Shown: one piece after another, positions 42,453-54,174 of the stretch
How the letters are laid out: each line of letters starts with the position of its first letter
How positions within the stretch are numbered: the first letter of the stretch is position 1
Assembly: GCA_947396885.1 (NCBI GenBank)
Contig: OX377205.1
Location: 75,302,969 to 75,366,968, forward strand
Direction of reading: 5' to 3'
Source: Heligmosomoides polygyrus polygyrus
Taxonomy: Eukaryota > Nematoda > Chromadorea > Rhabditida > Heligmosomidae
Length of the DNA: 64,000 nt
Program-made: the position numbers and the translations under genes
Notes under the pieces: model-generated
Database searches by the model: none
The model's input: the letters and a program-made list of their open reading frames with translations, nothing else
Told to the model about the DNA's origin: nothing

Positions 42453-45213
42453 GAGCAAGGCATCTACCGTTGTTTCCGTTTTCCTACAGAAGTAGACCTT
42501 TCTTCTGTAGTTTGATTTAGAGAAAAAGAAAGGAAAAGGAGAGAAGAGTGAAAAAGAGCCCAGTTGGCCCGCAGCGGAGAATTTTTCCCGCTGCTCGAGA
42601 CGCTATGGACGAACGGGTTGAGGAAGTAATGGATCGGTAAGTGTCGTTTATTTGTCTATGGGTTTAAGAAGAGTAACCAAAGATTCCGAAAAACGAATTG
42701 ATTAGTGACCAACCAGGATTAAATTTTTTCATGTATTGGTTTCGCACTCAGTGTGCTCTTCACTATGTTTTATATGGGTTGCTCAAGGACAGTACATATC
42801 AAGCAAATAGAAATATAGAATACCTCCTAACCCTGAGGATAGCTATGAACAGAACAAGTGAGTCATCAGCAATTACTTGAATGCATGCACGGATAAGGAC
42901 AGGTTTTCGTTTTTCGCATGCAAGGAGTAGAGCTTCCGCAGCCTTCTATATGCGAATAATGATTCTGATTGTGGTTCTTGCAATGGGAACATGTTGTTAT
43001 GCCAGTGGCGTCCGATTTATTCTACCCGAGTGATCTCATTGCTCAGCACCTGGATTGAGAGCAAGGCATCTACCGTTGTTTCCGTTTTCCTACAGAAATA
43101 GACCTTTCTTCTGTAGTTTGATTTAGAGAAAAAGAAAGGAAAAGGAGAGAAGAGTGAAAAAGAGCCCAGTTGGCCCGCAGCGGAGAATTTTTCCCGCTGC
43201 TCGAGACGCTATGGACGAACGGGTTGAGGAAGTAATGGATCGGTAAGTGTCGTTTATTTGTCTATGGGTTTAAGAAGAGTAACCAAAGATTCCGAAAAAC
43301 GAATTGATTAGTGATCAACCAGGATTAAATTTTTTCATGTATTGGTTTCGCACTCAGTGTGCTCTTCACTATGTTTTATATGGGTTGCTCAAGGACAGTA
43401 CACATCAAGCAAATAGAAATATAGAATACCTCCTAACCCTGAGGATAGCTATGAACAGAACAAGTGAGTCATCAGCAATTACTTGAATGCATGCACGGAT
43501 AAGGACAGGTTTTCGTTTTTCGCATGCAAGGAGTAGAGCTTCCGCAGCCTTCTATATGCGAATAATGATTCTGATTGTGGTTCTTGCAATGGGAACATGT
43601 TGTTATGCCAGTGGCGTCCGATTTATTCTACCCGAGTGATCTCATTGCTCAGCACCTGGATTGAGAGCAAGGCATCTACCGTTGTTTCCGTTTTCCTACA
43701 GAAATAGACCTTTCTTCTGTAGTTTGATTTAGAGAAAAAGAAAGGAAAAGGAGAGAAGAGTGAAAAAGAGCCCAGTTGGCCCGCAGCGGAGAATTTTTCC
43801 CGCTGCTCGAGACGCTATGGACGAACGGGTTGAGGAAGTAATGGATCGGTAAGTGTCGTTTATTTGTCTATGGGTTTAAGAAGAGTAACCAAAGATTCCG
43901 AAAAACGAATTGATTAGTGACCAACCAGGATTAAATTTTTTCATGTATTGGTTTCGCACTCAGTGTGCTCTTCACTATGTTTTATATGGGTTGCTCAAGG
44001 ACAGTACATATCAAGCAAATAGAAATATAGAATACCTCCTAACCCTGAGGATAGCTATGAACAGAACAAGTGAGTCATCAGCAATTACTTGAATGCATGC
44101 ACGGATAAGGACAGGTTTTCGTTTTTCGCATGCAAGGAGTAGAGCTTCCGCAGCCTTCTATATGCGAATAATGATTCTGATTGTGGTTCTTGCAATGGGA
44201 ACATGTTGTTATGCCAGTGGCGTCCGATTTATTCTACCCGAGTGATCTCATTGCTCAGCACCTGGATTGAGAGCAAGGCATCTACCGTTGTTTCCGTTTT
44301 CCTACAGAAATAGACCTTTCTTCTGTAGTTTGATTTAGAGAAAAAGAAAGGAAAAGGAGAGAAGAGTGAAAAAGAGCCCAGTTGGCCCGCAGCGGAGAAT
44401 TTTTCCCGCTGCTCGAGACGCTATGGACGAACGGGTTGAGGAAGTAATGGATCGGTAAGTGTCGTTTATTTGTCTATGGGTTTAAGAAGAGTAACCAAAG
44501 ATTCCGAAAAACGAATTGATTAGTGACCAACCAGGATTAAATTTTTTCATGTATTGGTTTCGCACTCAGTGTGCTCTTCACTATGTTTTATATGGGTTGC
44601 TCAAGGACAGTACATATCAAGCAAATAGAAATATAGAATACCTCCTAACCCTGAGGATAGCTATGAACAGAACAAGTGAGTCATCAGCAATTACTTGAAT
44701 GCATGCACGGATAAGGACAGGTTTTCGTTTTTCGCATGCAAGGAGTAGAGCTTCCGCAGCCTTCTATATGCGAATAATGATTCTGATTGTGGTTCTTGCA
44801 ATGGGAACATGTTGTTATGCCAGTGGCGTCCGATTTATTCTACCCGAGTGATCTCATTGCTCAGCACCTGGATTGAGAGCAAGGCATCTACCGTTGTTTC
44901 CGTTTTCCTACAGAAATAGACCTTTCTTCTGTAGTTTGATTTAGAGAAAAAGAAAGGAAAAGGAGAGAAGAGTGAAAAAGAGCCCAGTTGGCCCGCAGCG
45001 GAGAATTTTTCCCGCTGCTCGAGACGCTATGGACGAACGGGTTGAGGAAGTAATGGATCGGTAAGTGTCGTTTATTTGTCTATGGGTTTAAGAAGAGTAA
45101 CCAAAGATTCCGAAAAACGAATTGATTAGTGATCAACCAGGATTAAATTTTTTCATGTATTGGTTTCGCACTCAGTGTGCTCTTCATTATGTTTTATATG
45201 GGTTGCTCAAGGA
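42393..45213 (+). repeat. 606-bp tandem array, about 4.65 copies
   Basis: Units start at 42393, 42999, 43605, 44211 and 44817 (last one partial, ending near 45213), exactly 606 bp apart and nearly identical. Unit 1 differs from the others at a few sites (for example AAGTAGACC versus AAATAGACC), so units 2-5 expanded later. Each unit carries, in order: the coding tail and TGA of the upstream gene's last exon, a TTTTCCTACAG acceptor-like site 37 bp after the stop, an AG-rich leader, ATGGACGAACGG...GATCG with a GTAAGTG donor, and a 60-codon open frame I consider incidental. Confidence 0.92.
42605..42636 (+). CDS. Candidate short first exon MDERVEEVMD (repeated in each unit)
   Basis: ATG at 42605 opens ten codons that end at a consensus GTAAGT donor (phase 2). 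Copies begin at 43211, 43817, 44423 and 45029. An upstream TTTTCCTACAG (AG at 42488-42489) could be a cis or trans-splice acceptor. No matching downstream exon was found, so it may be decayed, alternative or spurious. Confidence 0.3.
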
Positions 45214-45259
45214 AAAGACGCAAATTTTGAAAAAATTCAGAGAACAGGAAGTAACTTAC

Positions 45260-45582
45260 GCCAAAAAAACAAAAGGAAGTGGTACAATTTGAAGTGTTTG
45301 TTGTACTAAAAAAGCAGTGCTTTCAGTAACAAACGCTTCTATATGCCTACGCCACGCCCAACCGGTTTTGGATAAACATTGAATGGAAATTGTGTGTCGT
45401 GGACAAAGACCACGACCCCCGTAAATCACGTTAGGGCGATCCGCGGGCAAGTGATGAACACGCAGTTGATCCACACTGAGGTCTTCTCCAACATCCTTGA
45501 TTCGGACGGTGCGTCCTCCAATAGAGATAACCACTCCCGTGTACCTTGAACGGTGTACAACTGTTGACATATACCGCCACAT
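45260..45582 (-). CDS. Unrecognised minus-strand open frame with splice donor
   Basis: About 107 codons with balanced composition, including GVVISIGGRTVRIKDVGEDL and RHHIEAF-like sequence, running into GTAAGT at 45259. It could be an exon of a host gene or a retroelement fragment; I do not recognise it. It begins directly after the tandem array. Confidence 0.3.
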
Positions 45583-46434
45583 AGTGAACTGTAGATATTA
45601 ACTCTGTAAATAGTATACACATGGTAGGAGATTTCAAGATCATCAGTGATAACCTAAACGGAAGAGAGGGAGAAACACACGTGTGATTTAGATGACAACG
45701 ATTTCATGCCTAACATTAAAATCAGAATGTGTAAAATCGTTTAAAGATAGGTTATTAGTTCAACATTTATAATCCTACTACAATAGTCGCTTCATAACCT
45801 GAAACAGGAATTTTTTTAGGTCCTGGGTCTACATGAATCCATCTCTCACCCAGTAGCCATTATTTGAGAACGTCATAGGCCATGGATACCTAGAGCACGT
45901 CGTCCTGGAAGAGCTTTCAAACACGTCACAAGCTCTTTTCCGCAGTGCACCCTCTAACACACAAGGCGCTGATGGATTCACAATTGATTCAACAACAACA
46001 GTGTCACAACGGCGCTCACTTATTGTATGCTTGGTTCTCACTTATTATGTTATACTATTGTCATTGTCAGTTTACTTGCCACGATTCTTAATTAACATTA
46101 TAAATATTTCCTATATTATTATATATCCAGTTTGTATACATATATTTATGTATTTACTCATATGTATGACAATATCAGTAAAAAAACCGCAGCTAGCATT
46201 ACTCGACAAGATGTTTGCACTATCAAAATCAGGAAACTTACTGAATCCAGACGGGTCAGGCTACTAGTTGAATGTCTAGATCAACATACTGCAGCAATTC
46301 AGTTCCATAACTGTAAAAACCACATGATCGTGCGTGTAGTGGCGCAAGTCTACCGACAAAGTGTGGATGTCCTAGAGAGAATGTGCGCGATATCAAAAAC
46401 GACGTATCAAATCACCTTCCCATACTAACTCCCT

Positions 46435-47111
46435 TCTACAGGCTTCATAGTGAGTACGAAGACACACTCTTCACAACGGACGAATCCAAAATCATCTTAT
46501 CCATCAATTTAAAAATGATGCTAGATTCAACAGACTTCATTCTGCAACAGCAATGTGAAGTGTCCTTTTCAAAACTAGAAGGGTGTTGCAACTGTCAAGG
46601 AGCCCATCTAGAAGTATCATGTCGTGCACAAAAATCTGCTTGGATAACAGTTATGTGTGGTGAAAACACATTCGCGGTAGGATGTGGAAGTATCTCGAAG
46701 AACTCAAAAGTTGTACTCGATTTTAGTAAGGCAATGATGTCGGAAACATACCACACAACATGTGAAGGCCAATCCCCAGCTCTTATGATAGAAGGAACTC
46801 TGGTATATATACCACAGGATGAGTCTCTTTTTGAGATCCATGATCCTGAGACCTGGGAATGGAAACAAAACTTCGGCTGGTTCAAAGAATTCAGCTTACC
46901 AGATTTAACACCGATTAGTAATGCGATAACAACTCATTGGAACTTTACACTGACCGCTTTCGGTATCTCAGTCGTGGCAGCGATTTTAACATACGCGTTT
47001 GGTCCAATAACCATTATTTTGTCTCGTGGAAACCACAATTGTTATAATCCAATCTCTTATTCCATCATCCTTGCAACTATCGGGGAGCAAACCGAACTAT
47101 GTCGTAACTAG
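46435..47111 (+). pseudogene. Env-like glycoprotein, C-terminal part (phlebovirus Gc type)
   Basis: Open frame of about 225 codons with paired cysteines spaced as in the class II fusion glycoprotein of phleboviruses, which certain nematode BEL/Pao elements carry as env. A Trp-rich membrane-proximal region and a C-terminal membrane helix follow (about 46925-47030). The N-terminal receptor-binding and fusion parts are absent or scrambled upstream (45990-46430). An incomplete, non-functional relict. Confidence 0.7.
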
Positions 47112-47189
47112 TCACGAAAAACAAAACCTACTGTACAAAAACCCTCTACACCCTCCTCCCCAAGTCAAGCACATAACTTTACTAACATC

Positions 47190-47648
47190 ATGCTGGACGA
47201 AGTCGACCTCTATGTGCAAATCGAGCCGCTGCAGAATGCCATTGGTGCATTGGAAAAAATCGAGCAACTCGGAATGCTTCATCAGCAAGGGATCAAAATG
47301 CTCAACTTTAAGCTGCAGTCGTACGAAAGGGTCTTCAAAACCCTTTTGCAGCGAACTCAGCCAAAATCCACCTGTGTTTTCTGCTCATATGAGGACAACA
47401 AAGATGGGCATCCGACCGGTCGCTGTTGTCGATTCCTTGATGCTGTGGCTCGAGTAGTTCAGGCCAATGTCCTTCAACTCTGTAATGAGTGCCTGCAACA
47501 AAAGCATGATGAGGAATGCGGCTTCAGATGTGCGATATGCGACCAGGGACACCATATATTATCGTGCCTCACAAGACTGCAGCCACCTTCATTCAAAAGA
47601 AGAAAGGTCGATAAGTTTGAAAAATCTCTCCCTTTTTTGTTGGTTTGA
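47190..47648 (+). CDS. Gag-like protein with zinc knuckles (BEL/Pao type), 152 aa
   Basis: N-terminal half is helical (LDEVDLYVQIEPLQNAIGAL, likely coiled coil). The C-terminal half holds Cys/His clusters CVFCSYED, CNECLQQKHDEECGF and CAICDQGHHILSC, spaced like the three knuckles of BEL/Pao Gag nucleocapsid. Basic tail FKRRKVDKF. It is much shorter than a full Gag, so it is probably a fragment. It follows the env relict after only 79 bp with no LTR between, the reverse of normal element order. Confidence 0.6.
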   Translation: MLDEVDLYVQIEPLQNAIGALEKIEQLGMLHQQGIKMLNFKLQSYERVFKTLLQRTQPKSTCVFCSYEDNKDGHPTGRCCRFLDAVARVVQANVLQLCNECLQQKHDEECGFRCAICDQGHHILSCLTRLQPPSFKRRKVDKFEKSLPFLLV

Positions 47649-47659
47649 TTTTGCTGATA

Positions 47660-47984
47660 ATTGATAAACATGTAATTCCAGAATTTGTTTCGCTCGACGT
47701 CAAGGAGCAGCTTCACGGGTACCACCACAACTCATCTATCCACGTCTGCCTCGCGGGCCGCACTGTCGCAGCCTTAACCGGACTGCACTCCAATATTCCA
47801 ATCTTTGCTCACCTTATGTCCGGCTCGCCCTCGCTGATAAGAGGGCGAGCATCAATGTCATAGCTAAAACAAGCATCCACGATAAAGGCTCCTACGAAAT
47901 TCGTTGTCTTGCAGAAGGAAAGGCAAAGTCACTGAAACACCTACTGGTGCTGAATTGTTTTCCTTGGACGGTGGGAATTTTTCC
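47660..47984 (+). pseudogene. Possible remnant after gag (protease region?)
   Basis: Open stretches in shifting frames follow the zinc knuckles. In intact BEL/Pao elements an aspartic protease comes here, but I see no DTG/DSG active site, so the assignment rests on position only. Confidence 0.25.
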
Positions 47985-48276
47985 GGAAGTTCATTCGTAA
48001 GGGTTTATTCCACTCATTGTCTGGCTTATATATGGACTTGACTTTAATAAAAAATGATTTTAGTTAAAAATATTACTTTTTTAATATAATATACTATGAT
48101 ATTAATATCGAAACCAATAATGTAGGGACTTTCAAAATATAATGCACATCTAGTAATAACATAAAAGCGATGACAATGCAATCGGAATTTTCTGTATCAT
48201 TTTGATGATATGTCATTTCTGCAAAGTATTTCTGCAGACATGCAGAAAACTTCCTCCAAAGAAAGAAAAGAAATCA
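47985..48276 (-). repeat. LTR plus polypurine tract, inverted copy
   Basis: Reverse complement matches 52521-52755: the same pyrimidine tract TTTCTTTTCTTTCTT, TTTTCTGCATGTCTGCAGAA, CATTATTGGTTTCGATATT, a TATATAAG box and a downstream AATAAA. This copy has an extra AT-rich insert of about 55 bp (48035-48098). Promoter-like and poly(A) signals identify it as an LTR, but it points away from the adjacent integrase. Confidence 0.82.
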
Positions 48277-49620
48277 ATGAAGGCATGCAATCGACTGGGA
48301 CCTTTTTCATCGAACCTCTTCGACAAGTCTCAAGTCATTTTGATTCGTATCACTCAAAGCCAAAATCCACCTTTGGCAGAACTCAACGCCAACTACAGCT
48401 ATTTACTCAAGACACCTTATGGAATTCACAGGAACCTATCAATAATTCAGATCTACCACCGGATACAATCACTCCAATCTTCCTCCCACGGCACAACCAC
48501 ATTACTTCCCTATTCATCCTTCACGTTCATCAGGAAAACAACCATTGCGGAGTGAACCAAACATTGAGCGCCCTACGCTCGAACGTCTGGATACCAAAAG
48601 GACGAACAACGGTAAAGCATGTGATTCATAAGCTATGCTTCTACTGTAAGCGGTATATCGGTCGACCGTTCACATTACCGGAATTTCCTATGCATCCCGA
48701 GCGACGAGTGAAAAAACCCGCTTATCCCCTCGAAAATATCGGCATGGACTACTCTGGTCCACTTCACTATAAAACCGATGACGACACAACTTCGAAATAC
48801 TGGATTCTTCTCATCACTTGCCTGAGTACAAGAGCCATCTATGTCGACATTGTACTGAATATGTCATCACAAGCGCTATTTCAAGCTCTATGTCGAGCGT
48901 TCTTCGCAACCACATCCTATCCTAAATGGGTGCTGGGCGACAACGCCAAAGCATTTCAGGTCACCAACGAATACAATATGGGACGATACAAGCAGAATCT
49001 TGCACATCAGATTCCTCGGACATCATCGACTTAAACAACGGAAGATCGAATTCAAATTCATTCCCAGTCTCAGCCCGTGGCAAGGAAGTCTGTACGAAAA
49101 AATGGTCCATATCTTCAAGATTTCTTTCAAACACGCTCTGCATAATCGTCTACTCCAAATAGACGAACTTCGCACCTTAACAAAGGAAACGGAAACAATA
49201 GTTAATAGTAGACCGCTAACCTATATCGCCGAGGATCACCGGACACTTCCGCTTCGCCCTATTGACTTCATTAGCCCAGGATCAGCACTTTCTCTACCAC
49301 GCATCGACAAAATGATACGGAATTTTATGCAACGAAATCAACAAAGGAAGAGCTGCTCGAACAATGAATGCACAAAAATAACTGTTCGAATCGTTTCTGG
49401 AGAAGATGGAAGAACGAGCACTTGACGAACCTCCGCGAGCAATTCCGAATGAATCACCCTCGTCCACGATGCTTCCATGAATCATCTCCTGTGAAGGCGA
49501 CCTTGTTCTCATCGAAGACAATAATCTCGACCGAAGATGGGTCAGCTTCTTTCATCATCTGATGAATTTCAACGAACAGCTTGTGTCAGACTACCATCAA
49601 ACAAGCTAATCACCAGACCC
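48277..49620 (+). pseudogene. BEL/Pao integrase, frameshifted
   Basis: Retroviral-type integrase that would insert element cDNA. His/Cys zinc region (HVHQENNHCGV ... CFYCKRYIG), then the catalytic core with MDYSGPL (first Asp), LGDNAKAF (second Asp) and SPWQGSLYEKMV (Glu), so all three catalytic acids remain. A frameshift near 48990-49000 separates the second Asp from the Glu. A C-terminal block with GDLVLIEDNNLDRRW (near 49500), typical of the domain at the end of Pao integrases, lies in a third frame. Reverse transcriptase and RNase H that should precede it are missing, replaced by the inverted LTR. Confidence 0.88.
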
Positions 49621-49715
49621 ATCAACATGCTCTACAAAATTGAGCTGGAAAATCCGGCACGATCAAGCCACAGAACAACCCGACCCGAAATAAACGGCGA
49701 AAGACAACCACAAGG

Positions 49716-51024
49716 TTGAAATCACCAGCGACACTCTCACTCATAGCGACGCTACTCTCAATCGTCACTGTTTTAGCCGCAGATACCAGATGTTCGTCAG
49801 AACTCAATACCCCTAAAAAGGTAATCTACGCAACCAACTACGTCCAAAAGGGTATTGCACTAGCTCAATACAAGGATGTCAACAGGAACAAGGATTGTCT
49901 CTGCTGGTTCCCCACTACGTGCCCGATTGGCTCTATTAGAGTTCCCATGCCCTTCAAAGAAAACGAAAGAATCTGCGGATCAAGATGCTCGTGCCCATCG
50001 TGGGCAATTTCTTATTCATTCAGCACTAGCCCTCGACGAAAACTCTCGACATTGACCAACATTCCCCTTCACATCGCATCCTATCTTTCCCAACACGTCT
50101 GCTCTTTCACTCCATCCGAAAAATGCGACAAAAAGAAAAGAGTCGTCAATTTCAATCAGGTTCAACTTTACGATGACACCCTCCTAGCTGTTTAAGAACT
50201 ACACGTCTTCATTAAAGATTACGTGGATCCAGAAGATTTCATCTGCTTCGACACGAAAGGAATTCAACAAAAGACAAGGTTCAATCAGAAATTTACGGAA
50301 ACCTCGTTTTTTGGCAACAAGAACAACTGCGAAGATAATGCCGACCTCTTCTGCACCTTCGGAACACCAAGCGCCATATTCACACCTCCTGATGGAACAG
50401 AATCGTTCCTGATAAAAGCGTGGGGAGTGACTACAAAACGTATCATGCCCATCTGCATATTGAATCCACTCTTCGACCGAATCTCATCCAATGCTCAAAG
50501 GTGGAATTCCGCTTCTCATTACGCCACCAACAACGGCGATCGAAGCCTGCATCGTCAACTACTACTGCCAGTTCATCACCAATCCTTCAAATTCGACGAT
50601 CTTCCTTCCCTTTACGATAGTAGCCTTTCCCTACATCGTAGAGGTCTCTACTTGGAATGACCGAAAGCTCACACACAAACAAGAACTAGATTGCATTGCC
50701 TTTCCTATATGCGAGCTCACCAACTGCTCCCTTTGCCTCGAACTGATATACAACCTGCACTGCTGGTCGAAAACCCAACTTGTCCTGACCGCGTCCGTTG
50801 TCATCGCAGTGGTTCTTCTTATGAGTCTCTTCCTTTCCATAATACGACTACTGTCCATCGCATGCTTCTTCATCTTCATATGCAGATACGTCATCAAGAA
50901 GATATTAACCAAGGTAATCCGCACTCGTCAAGAACTCGCAGTATACACTAGACATAGAAGAAAACTGCTACTGTTAGTCGTCGTGGTAATCGTCATGGTT
51001 TCCTTATACGTGGCCACTCCTTGA
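49716..51024 (+). pseudogene. Env-like glycoprotein, Gn-type half
   Basis: Opens with a hydrophobic signal peptide (about 20 residues) and a Cys-rich ectodomain. An in-frame TAA at 50193 and a frame change near 50490 interrupt it. The part ending at 51024 has two membrane helices (about 50780-50890 and 50955-51010), as expected for the end of a phlebovirus-type Gn followed by the internal signal for Gc. Broken; described only. Confidence 0.65.
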
Positions 51025-52509
51025 TCCGACATTGTCACTCACGGCGCATGAGGAATCCTGCAACAACAACAACGAACGAACATGGTGCACGTTCAAGCAA
51101 GCAACGATACTGATATTGCAGCCGTTGTAGCAAGAAGTTTGCTTACTCCTCAAAAGTTACAATAATCAATCCGAGAGCACGATTACACTTTGAATAAAAG
51201 GAATGCGCTTCCAGTGGAAACCAAAAGTCGAATTCTTCACGAGAGATCATCGGCTTCGCTCGGAATCACTCCACCGATGTCGATTCACAGGGAGCTGCAA
51301 AACCGGAATCTGCGACAATACCAAGCCGACCAACAAAATTCAGGAATTTTCGAAAACAGCCAACAACCATCCCGGCTACACATTCTGTGCAGCAAGTTAT
51401 GGATGCCTCAATTGTGGTGGCTGTTTCTTTTGTCTCTCCAGCTGCCTTTTTATCGTTACTAAGCCTATCCCGAATTGGAAGTCATTTTCACTGTTTTCAA
51501 CTGCCTCTTCTAGGAATTCTCCATCAACATGCACACCAAGCTTTACTGCAACTGAAACACTGAAGGAACAGTCCTAGTTTTGTACCCCGTTCGATCAACG
51601 CGTTGGAACAACATCCACGTTCTCTGATCGCTACAACGAGACCGCATATGCCCATACTCTCATCTACATTTGTCACAGATGGCACAACTACAGCACTCAC
51701 CAAACCAGCTACAGCTGGAGAATTGCTACCGAATACTATCGGCTAGCTACAATGCTCATCCATCCAGAATGCAAGAAAGTTCTACTGCACATTCCCAAGC
51801 AACGTCTGCTCCTGCTCACCCTCCACCAATAAAGCCGTCTGTATATGCAGCGATGGACTGATCAAAGAAGCTCTTCAAAAATCACCACTACTGTTGGCAT
51901 CCAAAAACACAGTAATTTTTCAAAAAAAAAACGGTGAAGTTTTCACTAAAGAATGTCGGTACAGCTGTACAATTCCATCTAATTCTAGAGAATCTCAAAG
52001 TAACATCGACTAAGATTAATACTACATGTTCAGTTATAGTTTCAAAATTATCAGGATGCTATGATGTTTTGCAGAAGCTCTTTTCTCTCTAGCACCACTG
52101 AGCATTGTGAGACAAGCGCAGAAATAGGTTGTGGCACTCAACTCCAGGCAGCGATCTGCAGCTCAAACGGAAATATCAACGACATCGTTCTCAACTTCAC
52201 CACACCACATTACAAGTGAACTGTTCCATCGCTTGCTCGAGAGGATCGACATCTTCCGAAGTCACTGGAGAACTCCAGTACATCCATGACGGAATATATC
52301 CTCAACAACAAGGAACAGAAAGCCGCGAAATTGATACTTCAATTTCCTTGGCATCCTTTGTGGGCGTAATGAGCACTGTACTCGGAAAATGTGTTCCTTG
52401 GATATCAGGTCTCTTTTCTTTATCATCGGTACTCTACTTAATCATTATTGTCATCGTACTAACTTTTCTTGTGCAACTTCTTTTATCATGCCGTAAACTA
52501 ACCCTCTAA
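51025..52509 (+). pseudogene. Env-like glycoprotein, Gc-type half
   Basis: A Cys/Gly-rich segment near 51340-51450 is placed and spaced like the fusion-loop region of phlebovirus-type class II glycoproteins. The final frame (to 52509) has a C-terminal membrane helix and short basic tail. At least three frames are needed to follow it, so it is decayed. With the relict at 46.4 kb it makes two copies of env in this region. Confidence 0.6.
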
Positions 52510-52520
52510 AAAAACTGACT

Positions 52521-52755
52521 TGATTTCTTTTCTTTCTTGGGCGGGAGTTTTCTGCATGTCTGCAGAAATACTTTGCAGAAATGACATATCATCAAAATGC
52601 TACAGATAATTCCGATTGCCTTGTCATCGCTTTTATGTTATGACTAGATGTGCGTTACATTTCGAAAACGCCCACATTATTGGTTTCGATATTTAAATCA
52701 TGTCCATATATAAGCTAGGCCATGAGTGAAATAAAGGCTTACGAATCAACTTTCG
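52521..52755 (+). repeat. LTR plus polypurine tract, right copy
   Basis: In the normal place and orientation downstream of env: a purine/pyrimidine tract just after the env stop, TTTTCTGCATGTCTGCAGAA, TATATAAG near 52707 and AATAAA near 52730. Inverted partner at 47985-48276, about 85-90% identical over aligned parts. Confidence 0.82.
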
Positions 52756-52865
52756 TAAAGGGGATTTCTCCCCTTCTATTTTAGATGAACACGAGGATGA
52801 AACAAATTAATCTTTGTAATGATCCTCGCTTAAACAAAAGCATACGAGGCTATAAGCACTAGATA

Positions 52866-53936
52866 CAGTCCCCTAGCATTATAACACGTTTGAAGGGACT
52901 GGAGAAAATCCGTTATAACGATAGTAAAGTCCTAACCGAAGCTGATCTTTTTAGACTCTTTTATGTAGATTTATTTAGAGTCACATACAGTAGCTAAATA
53001 TAGCAGTAGTAATAAAATATGTGACCTTGAGGAGAATGTGAAGGCAAAGAACATCTTTAGATTATTAATGAAGTCTGTACTCAAAAACGCTCTCTGCTGC
53101 ATGAGTGCATAACGATGACAAATAAGTGTGAGGAATAACGAGTACCAAAGGAAAGTTAGAAGTGATCAACAATAAAACTGTGTAACCTCATGTTACATGA
53201 CTTTTGGCGCCATCAAAACACCCGCGCTAGGGAGAAATGACCCGCACCCTCTGCCTTCCAGGTAGGATGTTAGCCCATTGCGCTATCAGCGCTGTTAAAT
53301 CGCGCGCCGCATCCGCCACATCCTTGATGCAGCGACCTTTTAGCACTCTTCCACGATACTGATGCTGCATGTGATCAAACAGCGATGTTGCTATAATCCT
53401 GCCCGGAAAGCAGAGGGCGCAGACACAAGTCCTGCATGGCGCCAGAGTTCTGATTGCAACAAACCATCATATGAGTGCACATAGGCTTTAACTTACACCT
53501 TCATTCGTTTCTAATAGAGGAAACACCCAAATTACGGCAGCTTCTAACGACTACCGGGAGTCGTTTACTGTGCTTGGCATACTGCTGACTTTGAGCACTT
53601 TTGTGGGCCGCGCACGCATGAAAAACGTCTATGTGCAGCTAAAACATTGTTGCACAGGTGCTGATCGCAACTACGAACGTGGCAATAGAGAGATAAGTCT
53701 GGTCGCAGACGCGCTTAGCATCTTGCTCGTGTTCATTTTGGAACCGGAACTGAGCTCGCGTTATAACGGGAGTCATTAAGAACGCAGAGTTCCTCCCAAA
53801 ACCGCGCCCAACGTATCCGACGCGTCTTAAGAGGAGCTTTGTATTCACGTAAAGGTAAGCCATCCGGGGCTAGAAAAAATCTACGTTATATCGAGAGTCG
53901 TATCTAATCCGGAGGAGTTATAACGTGAGGGAACTG
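52866..53936. mobile_element. Non-autonomous Tc1/mariner-type element
   Basis: Ends CAGTCCCCTAGCATTATAAC and (reverse complement of the right) CAGTTCCCTCACGTTATAAC, flanked by TA. The CAGT start and TA site are Tc1-like, and the terminal similarity continues more loosely for about 65 bp. No transposase; a tRNA-like sequence is nested inside. Confidence 0.75.
53224..53292 (-). tRNA. Degenerate tRNA-like sequence
   Basis: Minus strand: A box TAGCGCAATGGGCTA is good, GCGCT/AGCGC ends can pair, but the B box (GGGTCATTTCTCCC) is degenerate and no regular anticodon arm forms. Likely a decayed tRNA-derived SINE or tRNA pseudogene nested in the inverted-repeat element. Confidence 0.45.
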
Positions 53937-54174
53937 TACTTTAATCTCCAGATCCTCTCATCTTGAAACCGTTTCGGCTTTATATACTAGTACTGTGCCA
54001 AGCACGAGGTTGCAGATGATGTTTATCTCGGGCTAACGCTATCATTATACTAGTTTGCGCACCGTATGTAAGAGAAATTCAAGGAACAGTCGTCAATGTA
54101 GAGAAGAGATCGAATGATCCTACTATATATAAGCGAGAACGTTCGTTTGTGTGAGTGAGTGCGTGTGTGTGTGT

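Noticed and set aside
42698..44698. Four identical 60-codon open frames inside the 606-bp units
   Set aside because: They are identical because the DNA is a recent tandem duplication. They sit in what would be intron, start without a convincing ATG context, and show no family similarity.
42393..45213. CRISPR-like array of regular repeats
   Set aside because: Units are 606 bp without variable spacers, and the genome is eukaryotic; it is a simple tandem duplication.
48277..52520. A Maverick/Polinton virus-like transposon (integrase plus fusogen between inverted repeats)
   Set aside because: The integrase has BEL/Pao features, the ends have LTR promoter, poly(A) and polypurine signals, and no protein-primed polymerase, capsid or protease gene is present.
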